A DNA stretch of 64,000 bases from NCBI RefSeq assembly GCF_958979055.1, contig NC_084893.1, positions 26,491,487-26,555,486 of the forward strand, read 5' to 3'. A model generated the notes under the pieces. That model searched no databases. It saw only the letters and a program-made list of their open reading frames with translations, and was not told the DNA's origin. The position numbers and the translations under genes were made by a program. Shown here in pieces: positions 1 through 14,172 of the stretch. This DNA is from Alnus glutinosa (lineage: Eukaryota; Streptophyta; Magnoliopsida; Fagales; Betulaceae). Within the stretch, counting starts at the first letter, position 1. Every line of letters begins with the position of its first letter.

Positions 1-497
1 AATGGTATAGAATCTTAATTTGTAAGGACGATTAGAGTTTTTCTTGTATCCTCACAAATGTTATGTAATTTTTGAAATTATTATTGGATCAAAGTTTAAT
101 AATGATCGTCATAAAATTAATGATAATTTTAAAAGCCATGTAACATTTGAGAGAATACAAAAATACTCCCTAGTCCTCCTTAAAATATTATTCCGATCGA
201 AAATAGCATTAGAGTATTTGACTGAGTATAATATGTTAATATTTATATATTATTTTTTAAAAAATTAAATAATGTAATTAACTTTAAATCTGAGAAATAC
301 TAATAATTTCACATGAAAGAAAAAGATCCTTTTTTGTCCGGTGGATTGAGGTCGCTAATAAATGAACAGTTTAAATTAAGCCATGTCAGCCTTCAAAGCA
401 CGTACGGTCTTTACTCTCGCTATGGAGTCCTTCATGGGTGCCACTTTTAGTTGGAAAATGATAAATTTACAACACCACCACAATAATTATGGATCAA
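1..497. other. AT-rich intergenic sequence, left end
   Basis: No gene is seen here. The short open frames have no family resemblance and the composition is typical of intergenic plant DNA. The foldback element in the THI1 upstream region starts right after it. Confidence 0.5.
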
Positions 498-691
498 GAT
501 CTCCTCAAATTCTTTGCCCGAATTTGATACAATTCGGGCAGGTTGTTGTGAGTAAGCATTTATCAGATTCACCTGACCGGATAAACAGTTAGGCAGCCCA
601 ACTTTTATTTGGTCAGGTGGGTCTCATAAATGCTCACTCACAACTACCTGCCCGAATTCTATCAAATTCGAGCAAAGAATTTGAGGGGATC
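498..691. mobile_element. Foldback MITE upstream of THI1
   Basis: The first about 66 bases (498-563) and the last about 66 bases (626-691) are inverted copies with only a few mismatches. The outer ends read GATCTCCTCAAATTCTTTG and, on the other strand, GATCCCCTCAAATTCTTTG. A shorter inverted pair (CACCTGACC and GGTCAGGTG) lies inside the loop. There is no coding capacity. This is the structure of a non-autonomous DNA transposon. The superfamily is not clear because I could not fix a target duplication. It ends about 270 bases before the THI1 start codon. Confidence 0.75.
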
Positions 692-848
692 TTAATAATA
701 TTCCTTCATATGGGGTGGGGTCAGTGTATGGAGCCCATCTTATATGAGGAGGTGTTGTGCAATTATTGTACTGGTGAAATGTAGAAATCAAACCCCCTTT
801 TAGCTAAGCTGAAAAGCATTCTAGGCCCTTCGTATCCTATCCTCTTCC

Positions 849-901
849 CACGTGTCCTCCTTTCACGCTCCGGATATTTTCAACCTCCTCCTCAATAAAT
901 A
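849..901 (+). promoter_or_regulatory. THI1 core promoter: G-box and TATA-like box
   Basis: A perfect G-box CACGTG is at 849-854 and a TATA-like AATAAATA at 894-901, about 60 bases before the start codon. G-boxes bind bZIP and bHLH factors and are common in light- and clock-controlled plastid genes, which suits THI1. The transcription start is not determined here. Confidence 0.5.
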
Positions 902-941
902 CACTTCCCCACTCTCTCTTCTTCCTCAGCAGTCTCTCTAG

Positions 942-3407
<2,466 letters not shown>

Positions 3408-5039
3408 ATCAAATTTAATAGTGTTATTAGAACGAAGAAATGCCGGAAATATTTATAGACTGATAGGAATGAGTTGTGGGCTTGTGGTGGCCGGTGGTGG
3501 TGGGTGGTTAATGTGATTATGTGTTTTGTTAATAAGGTGGCAGCGTGTCTATTTCCTTTTTCTTTTTGTTAGCTTTTTGTTTATGACTGCCGGAACGTGG
3601 AAGTGGAAATGCTAGAATTTTCCCTTGAGCTTTTGTTATGTACGTCTTCTTGGTTTCTCTATCCACTCTTATCGATCTGTTTTCTCATATCTTTTTGGAC
3701 CTTTAGAAACAATATTCATAGCAAGCTAGCTAATCTCCTCGCACCCAATTCTCTAGATGGTTAATGACCCTGTGCTAAAAAGTAATCATTTGATACACAT
3801 TTAGATGGAGGGAACTCATTGAGGATAAATGGGTAGTCCCAAAATAGAGAACATATTTTACTGGGCGATTCCCAATCTGAAACCAAGAGTGGGCATTGGC
3901 GAAATCTGCGCGAATGAAGTAAATGGAGAGTCTGGAGCAGCATAATGCATGCTCTCCAGAATTTTGCTTTGCAAATATGCTAAATTTTGCGCTTGTCTCC
4001 CCTCATTCATAGTAATGTTAGGGATTTATTTATTTTTTATTTGATTTCAAAAGAAAACACTCTGTTCTTGGCATCTTTTATGTTCTCTTTCATCGTCGTG
4101 TTTCTCTTGTTTTGTGGAACTTCTTTTTTGTTTCCATTTTCGCAATTTCATGAAAGTAGTTCTTTAATATCAGTCTTCGAAAAAAACAGTGTGTTTTCTT
4201 TTGAAATCAAAAGTCGTGATGCAGACCTTTGTGAATAGCCAATAAAACTGGCATCAAACGTAAGCCATGGAACGAACTCTGCCTAAGCCTTTCCATGGTA
4301 CCCAGTGAAATGCAGCACGTACGGAGACAACCCATCTCCAGGCATGTCCATCTTGAGAAACACTCCCACAGCAGGCCACCCAAAGGGGGCACCCCCACTG
4401 TTGGGGTGGCCAGCGATGGGGGTGACTTCTTTTTAATAAAGTGAATATATATATATATATACACACATATATGATTTTAAGGCGATTCGGCAAAAAAGCT
4501 TCCATGGCACTAACAAAACTTCACTGAATTCGAGAAAAACTCGTATCAAAAATTGATTTCAAATCAAGCGTTAATTCAAATTTATGATATATTTACCCTT
4601 TAAACAAATGCAAAATCAATGGAAAGTTGGAGACCTATGACAAGAAGCAAATAAAGCAGTGGAATACTGAATAGCTAGAATATTAGAATATATTAATGAG
4701 AAGCAAGTTGAGGAAACAAATTAATGAAATGATACTAAAAAGCTGGACATCAGCCGATACAAGCAAAATGGCATGCAGCATGATTCGAATGAGAAGTGAG
4801 ACTAATAGAAACTTAAAAATCCTATTCTTTTTTCTTCAATTTTTTTTTTTTTTTTGATATAATTGTTTAATATATAATATATTATAAACCGATTAGCAAT
4901 TATTAATCACTTTTGCCTATCTTTAAATCCGTTAACCACAACCAGCTTAGACAATTATGCGGTTGCGGTTATTAGCGGTTAATAATTGAACCGCTTGTAC
5001 ACCCTACCTTAAATTATGGATTTTAACTAATTACTTACG
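3408..5039. other. THI1 3' region and gene-free intergenic sequence
   Basis: The THI1 3' untranslated region follows the stop; its end was not determined. No further gene is seen. Positions 4360-4425 hold a GC-rich palindrome built on GGTGGC/GCCACC (GGCCACCC and GGGGTGGCC), like the cores of foldback elements near 10.05 and 42.95 kb. A TA repeat is at 4446-4461 and a poly-T run ends near 4855. Confidence 0.45.
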
Positions 5040-5970
5040 CGTGTTTGCTCCAATAAAGAGTATAATGTGCCTTAAACAATGGGAACGATCCTGCTCTGAT
5101 TTAGACTTAAAACTTGATTGCATTGTCGGTTATTATTGGAACAATGAAATTATCATAATTAACTATTTGTTTTTATTTTTGCAAAATGGTAAGATCGAGT
5201 TTTCATTTACCATGGCAGTTCTCCTGAAATTTTAAGTATGTGCCATGTCGAAGGGTGGATTTTTTACCAATGAGATCAAAATTGATGTAGATTATTTGTC
5301 TATTACGGAGTGGGCAAACCAGCTAAAGGAATTTGGATAAATGAATTATATTGGTTATTGGTACAAGCTTGACGATGAGATTTTAGATCATGGATATATA
5401 TGCTCACATCCGTAATGATAATGATGCCATCAATTTGATTAGGGGGATAATTAAGTAAGAATAGAATAGTGATGCACTCAAACGATAGTGCCGAATTTAA
5501 ATAATTACGAGACAACTGATGCTAGGATGAAGATCTTTACACAACATGTGTGAAAGGTAAAGACAAGCATAATGCACATGGAAATTTTGATTGGTATGGG
5601 CATGGTACATTGTCTAATGTGTATAATGGTGATGTTGTGCCATCTAATTATGTTGATACTAAGGGAAATATGGAGATTTTATCATCCGAGTCTGATTAGG
5701 GGAAGGCCACTCGGTGCAAGAAGAAGAGAAAATACCCATAATTCATTGAGCATGATTTGAAAAGGAAACTTAAGCTACAACCATTTAAGAATGCCATAAA
5801 AAATTATTCCATTCAAAATAGATCCAATTTTATGTTTAAATACAATAGTAAAATCCGGATAACAACTAAGTGCAAATTGAAATGTGGGTGGCGGGTTTAT
5901 GCATCACAGTCAAACACTTGACATTCCATCCAAGTTAAGATCTTCCTTCCGATGCTTAATTGTAGCACCC
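5040..5970 (+). pseudogene. Decayed MuDR/MULE transposase, N-terminal part
   Basis: Translated pieces in shifting frames resemble the plant MuDR transposase N terminus. About 5248-5360 reads like the opening domain (KGGFFTNEIKID, then SITEWANQLKEFG, stop, YIGYWYKLDDE). About 5764-5960 reads like the MuDR DNA-binding region (LKNAIKNYSIQNRSN, then KYNSKIRITTKCK, then CGWRVYASQ). Stops and frameshifts break it, and the catalytic domain is absent. It is therefore an old, inactive fragment. Exact borders are uncertain because I found no terminal repeats. Confidence 0.6.
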
Positions 5971-6590
5971 ATCGCGAGAACAAAAAAAATTGATGTGAAT
6001 TAGATCGTAAAGCAAAATCTTCAGAATTTTAGGGCTATGGCTTGAGTTTCATTCAAAAATTAAATTCTTCTCCAGTTTCATAATTTTCTTTTGCCTTGAA
6101 TATAATCCAAGTCCTTGAATCAGTAATTAATTCTATGTCTTACAGTTCTTTCTGCATAAATAATTTTTTCAAAATTAAAATTAATGAAATCTTACACATT
6201 GTCACAAGAAAATATTAAGTGGATTACTCGTATTATCAATTGAAAAAGAGATGTTAGAAAAAAATGAATTATTAATTTTGCATCCAAAAAAGCAAAAAAA
6301 AAAGAAGAAAAAAAAAAAAGATTTTAAATTTGTCACAATGAGTTCTAAACAAACTTTTATACTATGTAAAGCTTATTGCAAATTTGTGTAATTATACCTT
6401 CTGATTTTACATTTTTTTCAAGATTAAAGTAAAAATAAAATTACAAATAAATATAGAACTTTTTCAATGAGTAGGTGATTTCTGTGCTACAAGTAGTTTA
6501 AGAGATAAATCTGTGCGCTACAGAAAACATGAGTGTGCTATGGACGACGTCGTTCTGTTCTGTTCTTTCATATTGATGGTTAAATTCTCT
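5971..6590. other. Intergenic sequence before DDRGK1
   Basis: No gene is seen. The stretch is AT-rich with A-runs (6285-6320). The upstream region of the DDRGK1 gene probably occupies its right part, ending before the noncoding first exon near 6600. Confidence 0.4.
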
Positions 6591-6599
6591 CCAGGAGTC

Positions 6600-6686
6600 T
6601 ACAGCAGGTTCTCCCTCTGAAAACGTCTTTAGCGTCCTGACTCCTGACCCGTCACACTCTCACTTCCTTCTCGAAGAATTTTCAAG
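6600..6686 (+). other. Probable noncoding first exon of DDRGK1
   Basis: A CT-rich leader ends at 6686 with TTTTCAAG followed by a GTATGT donor. The matching acceptor TTAATGGCAG ends at 7590, 14 bases before the coding ATG. An intron in the 5' leader is common in plant housekeeping genes. The transcription start is inferred, not seen. Confidence 0.45.
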
Positions 6687-7604
6687 GTATGTTCGCCAAA
6701 TTTCACTTTCTTTACGGTTTAACGGAAATTTATTAGTGAAAATTATGGAACCCTAGCTCTCTGTTTGTTTCCTGAGAAAACTCGGGAAAGGAGAATGAAC
6801 GAGAAAAATCTACTGGTGTATATGTTCCTTATTGTCTTTGGTCTCTCATAAATTGAAAATTTTGGCTCAGGTAGTCTGATAATGTCGTATTACGTTCAGT
6901 TGATGCGGGGGTTTTGGTTTCGAGGGCCCAAATTTATGAGATTAAGAACTCTAATTTGTTTTCTTTTCGCGCATTTTCTTAGTAACCAAACGCGGTGCTA
7001 GCCCTATCCAATTTATTCCAATCCGTAGCTTCATTAAAGCACTGGTCGAGGATTTTGTTTTCTATGGTGCCTGACTATGAGAATAAGAATTCGAATTTGA
7101 TCTTTGCACCGAAAGAGAAAAGGAAAAGAATTATAGTTTAGTTTGATCCCTTTTCTTCCATTTTCTGAGAAACCAGACGCCGTGTAAATTTCCCTGAACT
7201 CTTCGCTTATCCAAAATTGTTTAGAAACTCTATAAATTTTATTCCTTTTCTCCCTATTCATCGCGTCATAGCTTCATTTGAGTAGTTTTTGATTCATGAA
7301 ATAATTTACCAATATCGGTGAAAACAAAGAGGGAAGCTGCTAACTTTACCTGCCAAATAGTGAAAATAAAAAATTGCTAGTCAATCTAGGATTTGTGAAT
7401 TACGGAAATTTTATTGTGCAATAAATTTTTAAGGACCAGTAATTATTTTAGGTTATGTTGCAGTGCCGATTGGATGTCAAACTGTTTTAACAGTTTGGGA
7501 CATTACATATCTCTTCCCTGGATAACTAGTTGTGTTGGGTTTTTATGTGTTAGTCTATCTATAGGCTCACAATAATGTTTTTAATGGCAGCCTGAGATTG
7601 AAAG

Positions 7605-9481
7605 ATGGAGGAACTTTTTGTTGTGATTCTCTCTATGCTTCTCTTTGCTGCGTTAGTTCCACTCTACCTGTGGAAACGCCGTCAAGATTCTCGATCACCG
7701 GATGAAAACGAAGAACATGAGGTCTGCTTGCTCCTCTTCTTCTCTCTGCCTTAAGCTTCTTTTAGAGTGTAAGGTTCAATTTTCAGCGAAGATAAGTTAT
7801 CAGCAGAATTTAGATTTGCTCTTTATTTCATCTTTTAACCTATTATGAAGATAGGTTCCAAGGAGGGAAACAGTTGTACGGGCTACTGGTGCTCGTCGAA
7901 TGCGCCGGAGACCGGCTGCAGGAGCTAGTACATCATCAGCTGCAGTAGCAAGTGTTGAAGGTTTGTAAAGTGATTTTTTTTTTTTTAATTTTTGTGTCTC
8001 CATTTCTGTAAATGAAAGAAATGTATGAATTTTATTTTTTGGTCTTGATCCTGTTATTGAAGTTTTGAAATGTTTTCTCATGTAATTGGATAAATGGGTG
8101 CAATTGAATTGTGAATTCAGTAAATACTCATAGCATCTGATATTGGGCAGTCAAGAAATAGTATGTGCAGATATTGAGTTTGGTAGGGATCATAGGCAAG
8201 AGAGGAACGGACCAAAGAGAAATAAATTTAAATGTGAGAAGGTAAAGGTAGAAGTAAATGAGGATTAAATGAGGGAAAGCCAGTTGTGAAGGTATTTTAT
8301 AGTTGACTGAAATCAATTTTTGTTCTTACGAGGTCTAATTTGGTTTATTCGTTGACAGTTGATGCTACAAACTTGAGGGGAATCAAAAGAATATTGATAA
8401 AGGTACTTGAAAGGATATGTTGGCCTGTCATAATCTCTATTATATGACAGGCCAACATTTATCAAAAAATGTTGGCCTCTAATATAATAGTGATTATGAT
8501 CCTAGATAGATTGCTGTGTCAAACTAAGACTTGTATATTTGACTTTGTATAGTTGGGTTTTGGAATTGTTGAGTTGGTTTGAGTTTCTATAATACGCATG
8601 AGAGCTGAGAGGAGCTTGGAACAGTGTAGTCTCTTTATTAATTATTTAAGTTTTATTCGAGTATGTTATTATGGTTTCTTTAGGTATAAATTTATTTACA
8701 TTTGCTCTATGAGAATGTTACTTGTAATTTGGTAATTCTTGTGATGGAAGTTTCTCAGAAGACTGTCTTCATGGCATTCTGCTAGAATTATAGCAGTCTT
8801 AACCCCCACACCTTTCCCTCTTGGACGAATAGAGACAAAACTAACATAGAAGGGGGTTGGCGTGGGCGAGGAAGATCTTTTTTCCATCAGAACTGAGCAG
8901 GGAGGATTCAAGGTTACATAATTGTGTGTGTGCTCCCCTAGATGCCCTCCCCGACTGGTCAAATCCTCCCCAGGCAAAGAATGAGACCTGGGTTCCTCAG
9001 CTAAATAGCTTCCTCAAACTTAACTTCAAATTGCGTAACATACAACTTTAACTGTCAAATGTGTGAAAAACAACCTCTTCAGCTTTTCAATGAGCTTGAA
9101 GTTCGCTGTGTGCTGGTCAAACCATTAACCTTGAGATCATTAACGTTACATATTTGTATGTTACCAGTTTTCTGTCTGCTTTCGATCATATCTTTACATT
9201 AATGCATCCATAAGATGTACAGGCATACATATATTGGTTCTTGCCGATCCTAGGTGTGCTTTTACGGCTTGACTATTGCTTTCCTTGATTACCTTATATA
9301 AGTTGGAAAACTGGTATTGTATTTGAGTGAAGTAATCATTCTTAAATGTAGATACAGAAGTTGTTGATGGAAGTGATGATGAAGCTGCTGCAGATGAGTC
9401 TTATGAGGCTAAAGCATCAAAGAAGAAGGAAAAGAAACGGCAAGAGCGGGAAGCACAACGTCAGGTACACTTTTTTGTCCC

Positions 9482-9562
<81 letters not shown>

Positions 9563-11245
9563 GCTCTCAGTTTTATCTTTATACATGGTTTTCAGGTATG
9601 ATCATTCACTAGCGTTTCAGGAATATGTGGTAATGGGCAGGGCATCAGTACTTGCCTTGACCATCTAACCTAGATTTAATGAAAGTCCCAACTGTTGATA
9701 TTAAAATTTAGAGCAAGCAGTATCTTTTTTGCTGTCCTGAATGAGGTCCAATTGGAATGGGGACATGTGGTGATTGCTAAGGCCTCGTTTGGTTTGCGGA
9801 ATGAGTATTCCATTGGGAAATAGAATAGTTATTACTATGAATAAAAGAGAGGAATGGAATGACTATTCCTACTCTTTAGATTTTTAACAACTCATATACT
9901 TTAATTGGAATCTAATCAAAATTTTCTAAAAAAACCACACATTATTATTATTATTTAAAAAAAAAAAAAGTTAAAAAAACTCAAATTATAAAATAATAAA
10001 AAAAAAAATTGAAAACTAGTGGGTGGCTAGGCCACCCCCAAATGCTCAGGGGGTGGTGTGATCACCCCAATGAGTGGTCGGCCAGCCACTGTAAAGGTGG
10101 ATTTGTTTCTTTTTTTTTTTTTTTGTTCTTTTCTTTTTTTTAAAAAATGTAGTCTATTCCTTTAGGAATAACTATTCTTCTAATTTTTTAGAGGAACAAG
10201 TATTCTTCTCCGTAAAGGAGTAGACCCCTACCAAACAAAATAATGACTATTCCATAAGAATAGTCATTCCATTTCAGGGGTCTATTCTGCGAATCAAACG
10301 AGGCATAAGTAATTCTAGAATTTCTCAACAACTAATGAGGATCAGTAACGAATGAACTTCTTAAGCAATTGGAAGTATCCATCTTACAAATTTGTAGATA
10401 TTCAATTTATATTTAAGATGTTTAAGTACTTGGTGTGTATGAAGTTTGTGTTTCAAATTTTGTTTGGATCAAAAGAACTTTGTTGCTCTGAGTTCCATAT
10501 GATTGTTTTGCTTTGTTGTTCTGAGTTCCACATGATTGTTTTGAAGGCTGAACAAGCTGCAAGAGATTCAAGGTATGGTAAACAAGACAGGTATGCAGAA
10601 ATGCGGAGGAGGAAGGATGAGGAACGTGAGGCGAAGGAGCTTATGCTGGTAAGTGATTTCTTTTTTGTTGGATTTTCAGTCTGCATATGCGTGTATGTGT
10701 GTTTGTGTACACATGGCATTCCTTGTTGAAGAATTTTGTGGTGCTTCATATAGGAAGAAGAAGCAAAGGCTCGTAAGGCCAGGGAGGAGGAAGCTGCTGC
10801 ATTAGAGTTTGAGAAGTGGAAAGGAGACTTTTCAGTCGATGCTGAAGGCACTATAGAAAGCGAAGTACAAGATGGAAATCAGGACTTGCTTTCAAATTTT
10901 GTGGAGTACATAAAGGTTATTTTCAGTCCTGTGTATAATAGACTTCTCAGAGATTTAATTCTTTATTTTATCGCACAAGTGTTAGAAACCTTCAATCTGA
11001 GTTTCTCATCTCATTTGGCGATTTAATGAGCAATTCCAGTAGATATGAAACCATGATAAGTGAATGTATTGACAACTGTTCGAAGTAATTAAGAGGAATA
11101 GGGGATATCTGCTAGCATATGAATAAAATTGTTTCGGGTCAGTCTGCTGATATGTCAGTGAGAATAAAAAGGCTTTCAAACAACGGCTGCGGTGCAGACT
11201 TTTTCTTTTCTTTTCTTCTTCTTTCTTTCTTTCTTTTTCTTTTTT

Positions 11246-11300
<55 letters not shown>

Positions 11301-12892
11301 CGTTTACTTAATTTGTTTACTATGATCTTGCAGAACCACAAATGTGTTCCCTTAGAAGATCTCGCTGCAGAATTCAAGTTACGCACTCAGGTACTCTCTG
11401 TTCACCCTTTTGGCAGTAATATATATAAGGTTTCAATTTGACAGTATGAATGAATTTTAGATTTCGTTCTGTTTTTGAGAAATTACTACCCATGTTTTGT
11501 TTGTCTACAATTCTTTTAGAATGTATCTTGTCTGTGTGTGTGTGTGTCTCTCAACCTGAGAAATTTTGCATTGTGGTTTATATTGTCACATAGAGTTGTT
11601 TCATGCAAAATATGGCTTTCTAATGTTGCAACACAACTTTTTGTTGACGCAGGAATGTATCAATCGGATTACCTCCTTGGAAAGTATGGGTGCGTATTGT
11701 TCCATTTCTTTATAGTTGTATCGAGTCTATTGACCATCTTGTTGCAAACAATCAATAGAGTATTATTTTTTTATATAAGTAAGAAAGGTTTTGTTAAAAA
11801 AGCGTAAGGCACCTCTAAGTACGCATGAAGTATACACAGAAACATCCAAACCAGCCCACAAAAAGAAACCCAACAAACCCGCAAGGACCTAAAGCCCTCA
11901 AACCGGAAACCCACAAGGAGTACCCAACGCTACAGCACATGAGCCTAGCCTTGAGAGAACACGCTTGCATCGCTGTAGTTAATGGAGCTTTTCAAATTCA
12001 ACACCTCCCTTATACCTTTAGATACTTAAACAACTCTCACATTTCAGCATCTCAAGGATGTCTTCTGTCATGAAAGATGCTTTGTTTGTTAACATTTGTT
12101 TATTCTTCTTTTTGTTATATGCTTTCAAAATAAAAACATTAACAAACAACCCAAAACACAAAACAATTAAAATTACTCACTTTTATCTCACTTCAAAACA
12201 CTTTTTCAAAACAAAGATAAAATAAAAAACCCTCTAAAAAACATTAACAAACGAAATCCTAATATTTTTGATGAGTATGAAAGACAATATCTAAAGCCTA
12301 CTTCAGATTTTTTCCGTCATCTTGAACTTTCCCTTCCGTTGTAGCACCTCTGACATTTACAATCAAATTTCTAAACAATGTAACTTTCTATGTTCTCTTT
12401 TGTGGTTTACTTTTTCTGATTTGATAGTTTTCTATGCTATTTATTTGTAGTTGGGCATGGTCCAAGTGTTTTTTCTTTTCTTTTCTTTTCTTTTCTTTTC
12501 TTTTTAATTCTTCTGTTTATAGCCTGTCCTAGTCTTTCCTTGACGAGACTTAATTAATTAGTATGTTATTTGTTGTTCCAGATTTATGTTCCATGGAGTA
12601 TGTCTGGTCTTTACATGCTCTAAAGCATCTTCCCCTAGTTCTTCTGTTGTTTGAGGAATGTAATGTTGGATTTGGTTTTGTTTTAGGGCGACTTTCTGGT
12701 GTCATGGACGATAGAGGAAAATACATATACATCTCACAGGAAGAAATGAAAGCTGTTGCGGACTACATTAAGCGTGAGGGGCGGGTTAGCATCTCGCATC
12801 TGGCTAGCCAGTCCAACCAGTTCATTGATTTGGAGCCAAAAGCCGAGTTTGTTGAGGAAATCTGCAATGTGGAGGAGATCAGTGTATCTTGA
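7605..12892 (+). CDS. DDRGK1: DDRGK domain-containing protein 1 (UFBP1), 8 coding exons
   Basis: Coding exons are 7605-7721, 7855-7960, 9352-9464, 10547-10648, 10754-10915, 11334-11390, 11653-11689 and 12687-12892. They close in phase to 299 residues, matching the plant DDRGK1 length. The protein is the ER-membrane adaptor of the UFM1 ligase complex (with UFL1), which modifies ER-bound ribosomes and supports ER quality control. Residues 1-23 form a membrane anchor ([20 protein letters not shown]). A charged coiled coil rich in Lys, Arg and Glu covers about 90-165. The C-terminal winged-helix (PCI-like) domain holds the name motif [10 protein letters not shown], with DDRGK at 239-243. Introns carry a long TA repeat, two foldback structures, a poly-T tract and a LINE tail, but splice sites and frame are intact. 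Confidence 0.95.
8411..8503. repeat. Nested palindrome in DDRGK1 intron
   Basis: ATGTTGGCCTGTCATA at 8417-8432 is followed, after a 10-base loop, by its perfect complement at 8443-8458. ATGTTGGCCT occurs again at 8469-8478. A second pair (CATAATCTCTATTATAT and its near-complement around 8480-8500) overlaps the first. It is a small foldback or rearranged transposon end. Nothing shows that it is transcribed as a microRNA precursor. Confidence 0.6.
9483..9560. repeat. (TA)n microsatellite
   Basis: About 37 uninterrupted TA units lie just after the donor of DDRGK1 exon 3. Such tracts are highly variable in length. Confidence 0.95.
9782..10305. mobile_element. Foldback MITE in DDRGK1 intron
   Basis: The ends are inverted copies: GCCTCGTTTGGTTTGCGGAA on the left and, read from the other strand, GCCTCGTTTGATTCGCAGAA on the right. 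Matching inner arms carry ATTCC/GGAAT motifs. The core at about 10020-10095 is GC-rich (GGTGGCTAGGCCACCCCC) inside AT-rich arms. There is no coding capacity. TAA lies directly left of the element (9778-9780), and TAA occurs one base after the right end. Confidence 0.7.
10478..10543 (+). repeat. 33-bp tandem duplication at a splice acceptor
   Basis: Two 33-base units (10478-10510 and 10511-10543) differ at only two positions. The second ends just before the acceptor AG (10545-10546) of DDRGK1 exon 4. The duplication therefore doubles the pyrimidine-rich stretch ahead of the exon. Confidence 0.85.
11215..11300. repeat. Poly-T / CTTT tract in DDRGK1 intron
   Basis: A TTC-rich stretch runs into about 50 T residues. 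It lies about 33 bases before the exon 6 acceptor and forms an extreme polypyrimidine tract. Confidence 0.9.
11762..12060 (-). mobile_element. 5'-truncated LINE 3' end in DDRGK1 intron 7
   Basis: The segment 11762-11845, read on the minus strand, closely resembles the 3' end of the LINE at 58.5 kb. Both carry GTATACTTC, then a GTAC element, then GCCTTACGCTTT and a TTACTTAT tail. The part to about 12060 looks like its 3' untranslated region, but that border is a guess. The element is antisense to the gene. Confidence 0.55.
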
Positions 12893-13512
12893 TTCAAGTG
12901 AATCTGTGTCATAGATAATTAGATATATAGTGGGAAACGAAATGCATAATGAAAAGTAAAGAGGCTTTATTCAATTTGCATGTGTGCATGACTTTAACAT
13001 GAAAACCAACCAACCTACACTTTTGTGCGAAGAAAGGCAACATAGGTTTGACACGGGAATTGGGACAAGCTCCTGTTCTGCCAAAACCTTTTTTCACGTG
13101 TGCTCTGGTCTGGGTACGAAAAAAGGTAGATAATTTTTTACTCTCAAACTTGCATTACTAATGTTTAAGTTACTAATTGAGCAAAATTTATTATTTATTA
13201 TTTATTATTTTATTTTTTTTAATGTCTACGCATTTGAGCAAGAACTTGATCAAGTCTCCGATTGATTTGAAGAAGCAAGATCGTGGAAACCCTGTTTTCT
13301 TGTAGGTTTAAAATATGAAATTGGCTTTACGTTGTTTTTGTAATTTTAATCGCTTATGCAAAATGACAAACTAAAACTTACTTTATCTAGTTTAGCTAAT
13401 GAGTTTTAAAAGGCACAATACATTCAATTATCTATTCTTAACTTTATATTATTTAGATATATTTTTTTATTCTTTTTTTTATTACTTCTTTAATTATCCT
13501 TTTTTTTTATTG

Positions 13513-13564
<52 letters not shown>

Positions 13565-14055
13565 GTTGTTAAATTCAAAACGGTCATTTGGAAGACCCAC
13601 ATGAGGAAGGGGAAATGTCAGGAATTCAGGCCTGTAAATTGAAATCATTGACATTGGAGCTTTGCTCCCTCCAGATTCTTTCCTTTCTCTCCTGACTCCT
13701 GCGGTGTGATTTCTCTTCACTGGGCAAAACTCCTTTCTTTCTCCTTGTGCGGCGATACAATCCGAAGACAAAACTCTCTCTTTTCTCTTGCGTGTGGGCC
13801 GGTGTGGCACCTCAAAACAAGAGAAAGAATGCTTCCTTGTCTTCTGCAGAGAAGGATGACCAAGAGAGAGAGAGAGAGGATAAGAGAAACAATAAATAAA
13901 AAACCATCTGTGAAGAGTGTAATGCACTGTTCGCAAATGGGTGAAACATTTATTTTACATTTAGTTAACATAATCTAATGGAGTGTATTTTTAACTTTTT
14001 TGTTTAACTATTTTAGCTTAAAGTTGCAAATAGTTAACATATTGAAAATGCTTTT
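12893..14055. other. DDRGK1 3' region and intergenic sequence
   Basis: No gene is seen between DDRGK1 and the COBRA-like gene. The start probably holds the DDRGK1 3' untranslated region. A poly-T run of about 50 is at 13514-13563 and a GA repeat at 13864-13878. The open frames across these runs are low-complexity artefacts. Confidence 0.5.
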
Positions 14056-14059
14056 AGTT

Positions 14060-14172
14060 AGGAGACACTATAACTTTTACTACAAATCTCTTTATAAATT
14101 GACGTGGTAGAGTCACTTGATTGTTATGTTAGTTTATAAGGAAATTGTAGTAAAAATTGTATTTTTCTTATC
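14060..14172. mobile_element. Short foldback element
   Basis: Arms at about 14068-14101 and 14131-14164 are imperfect inverted copies (ACTTTTACTACAAATCTC and the complement of GAAATTGTAGTAAAAATTG). A similar end occurs near 62975-63020. It is probably a small MITE. No target duplication was fixed. Confidence 0.5.

Noticed and set aside
8417..8458. MicroRNA precursor
   Set aside because: The stem is perfect and only 16 bp with nested repeat copies, which fits a transposon palindrome better than a plant microRNA hairpin.
8860..9010. Possible SINE on the minus strand (TATTTAGCTGAGGAACCC and GAGGATTTGACC)
   Set aside because: The boxes are too weak and I could not find a tail or target duplication.
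11006..11386. Lys- and Phe-rich frames across a poly-T tract
   Set aside because: They are low-complexity translations of an intronic homopolymer in DDRGK1.
13490..13936. 148-codon minus-strand frame
   Set aside because: Its C-terminal end is poly-Lys from a T run, and it shows no family resemblance.
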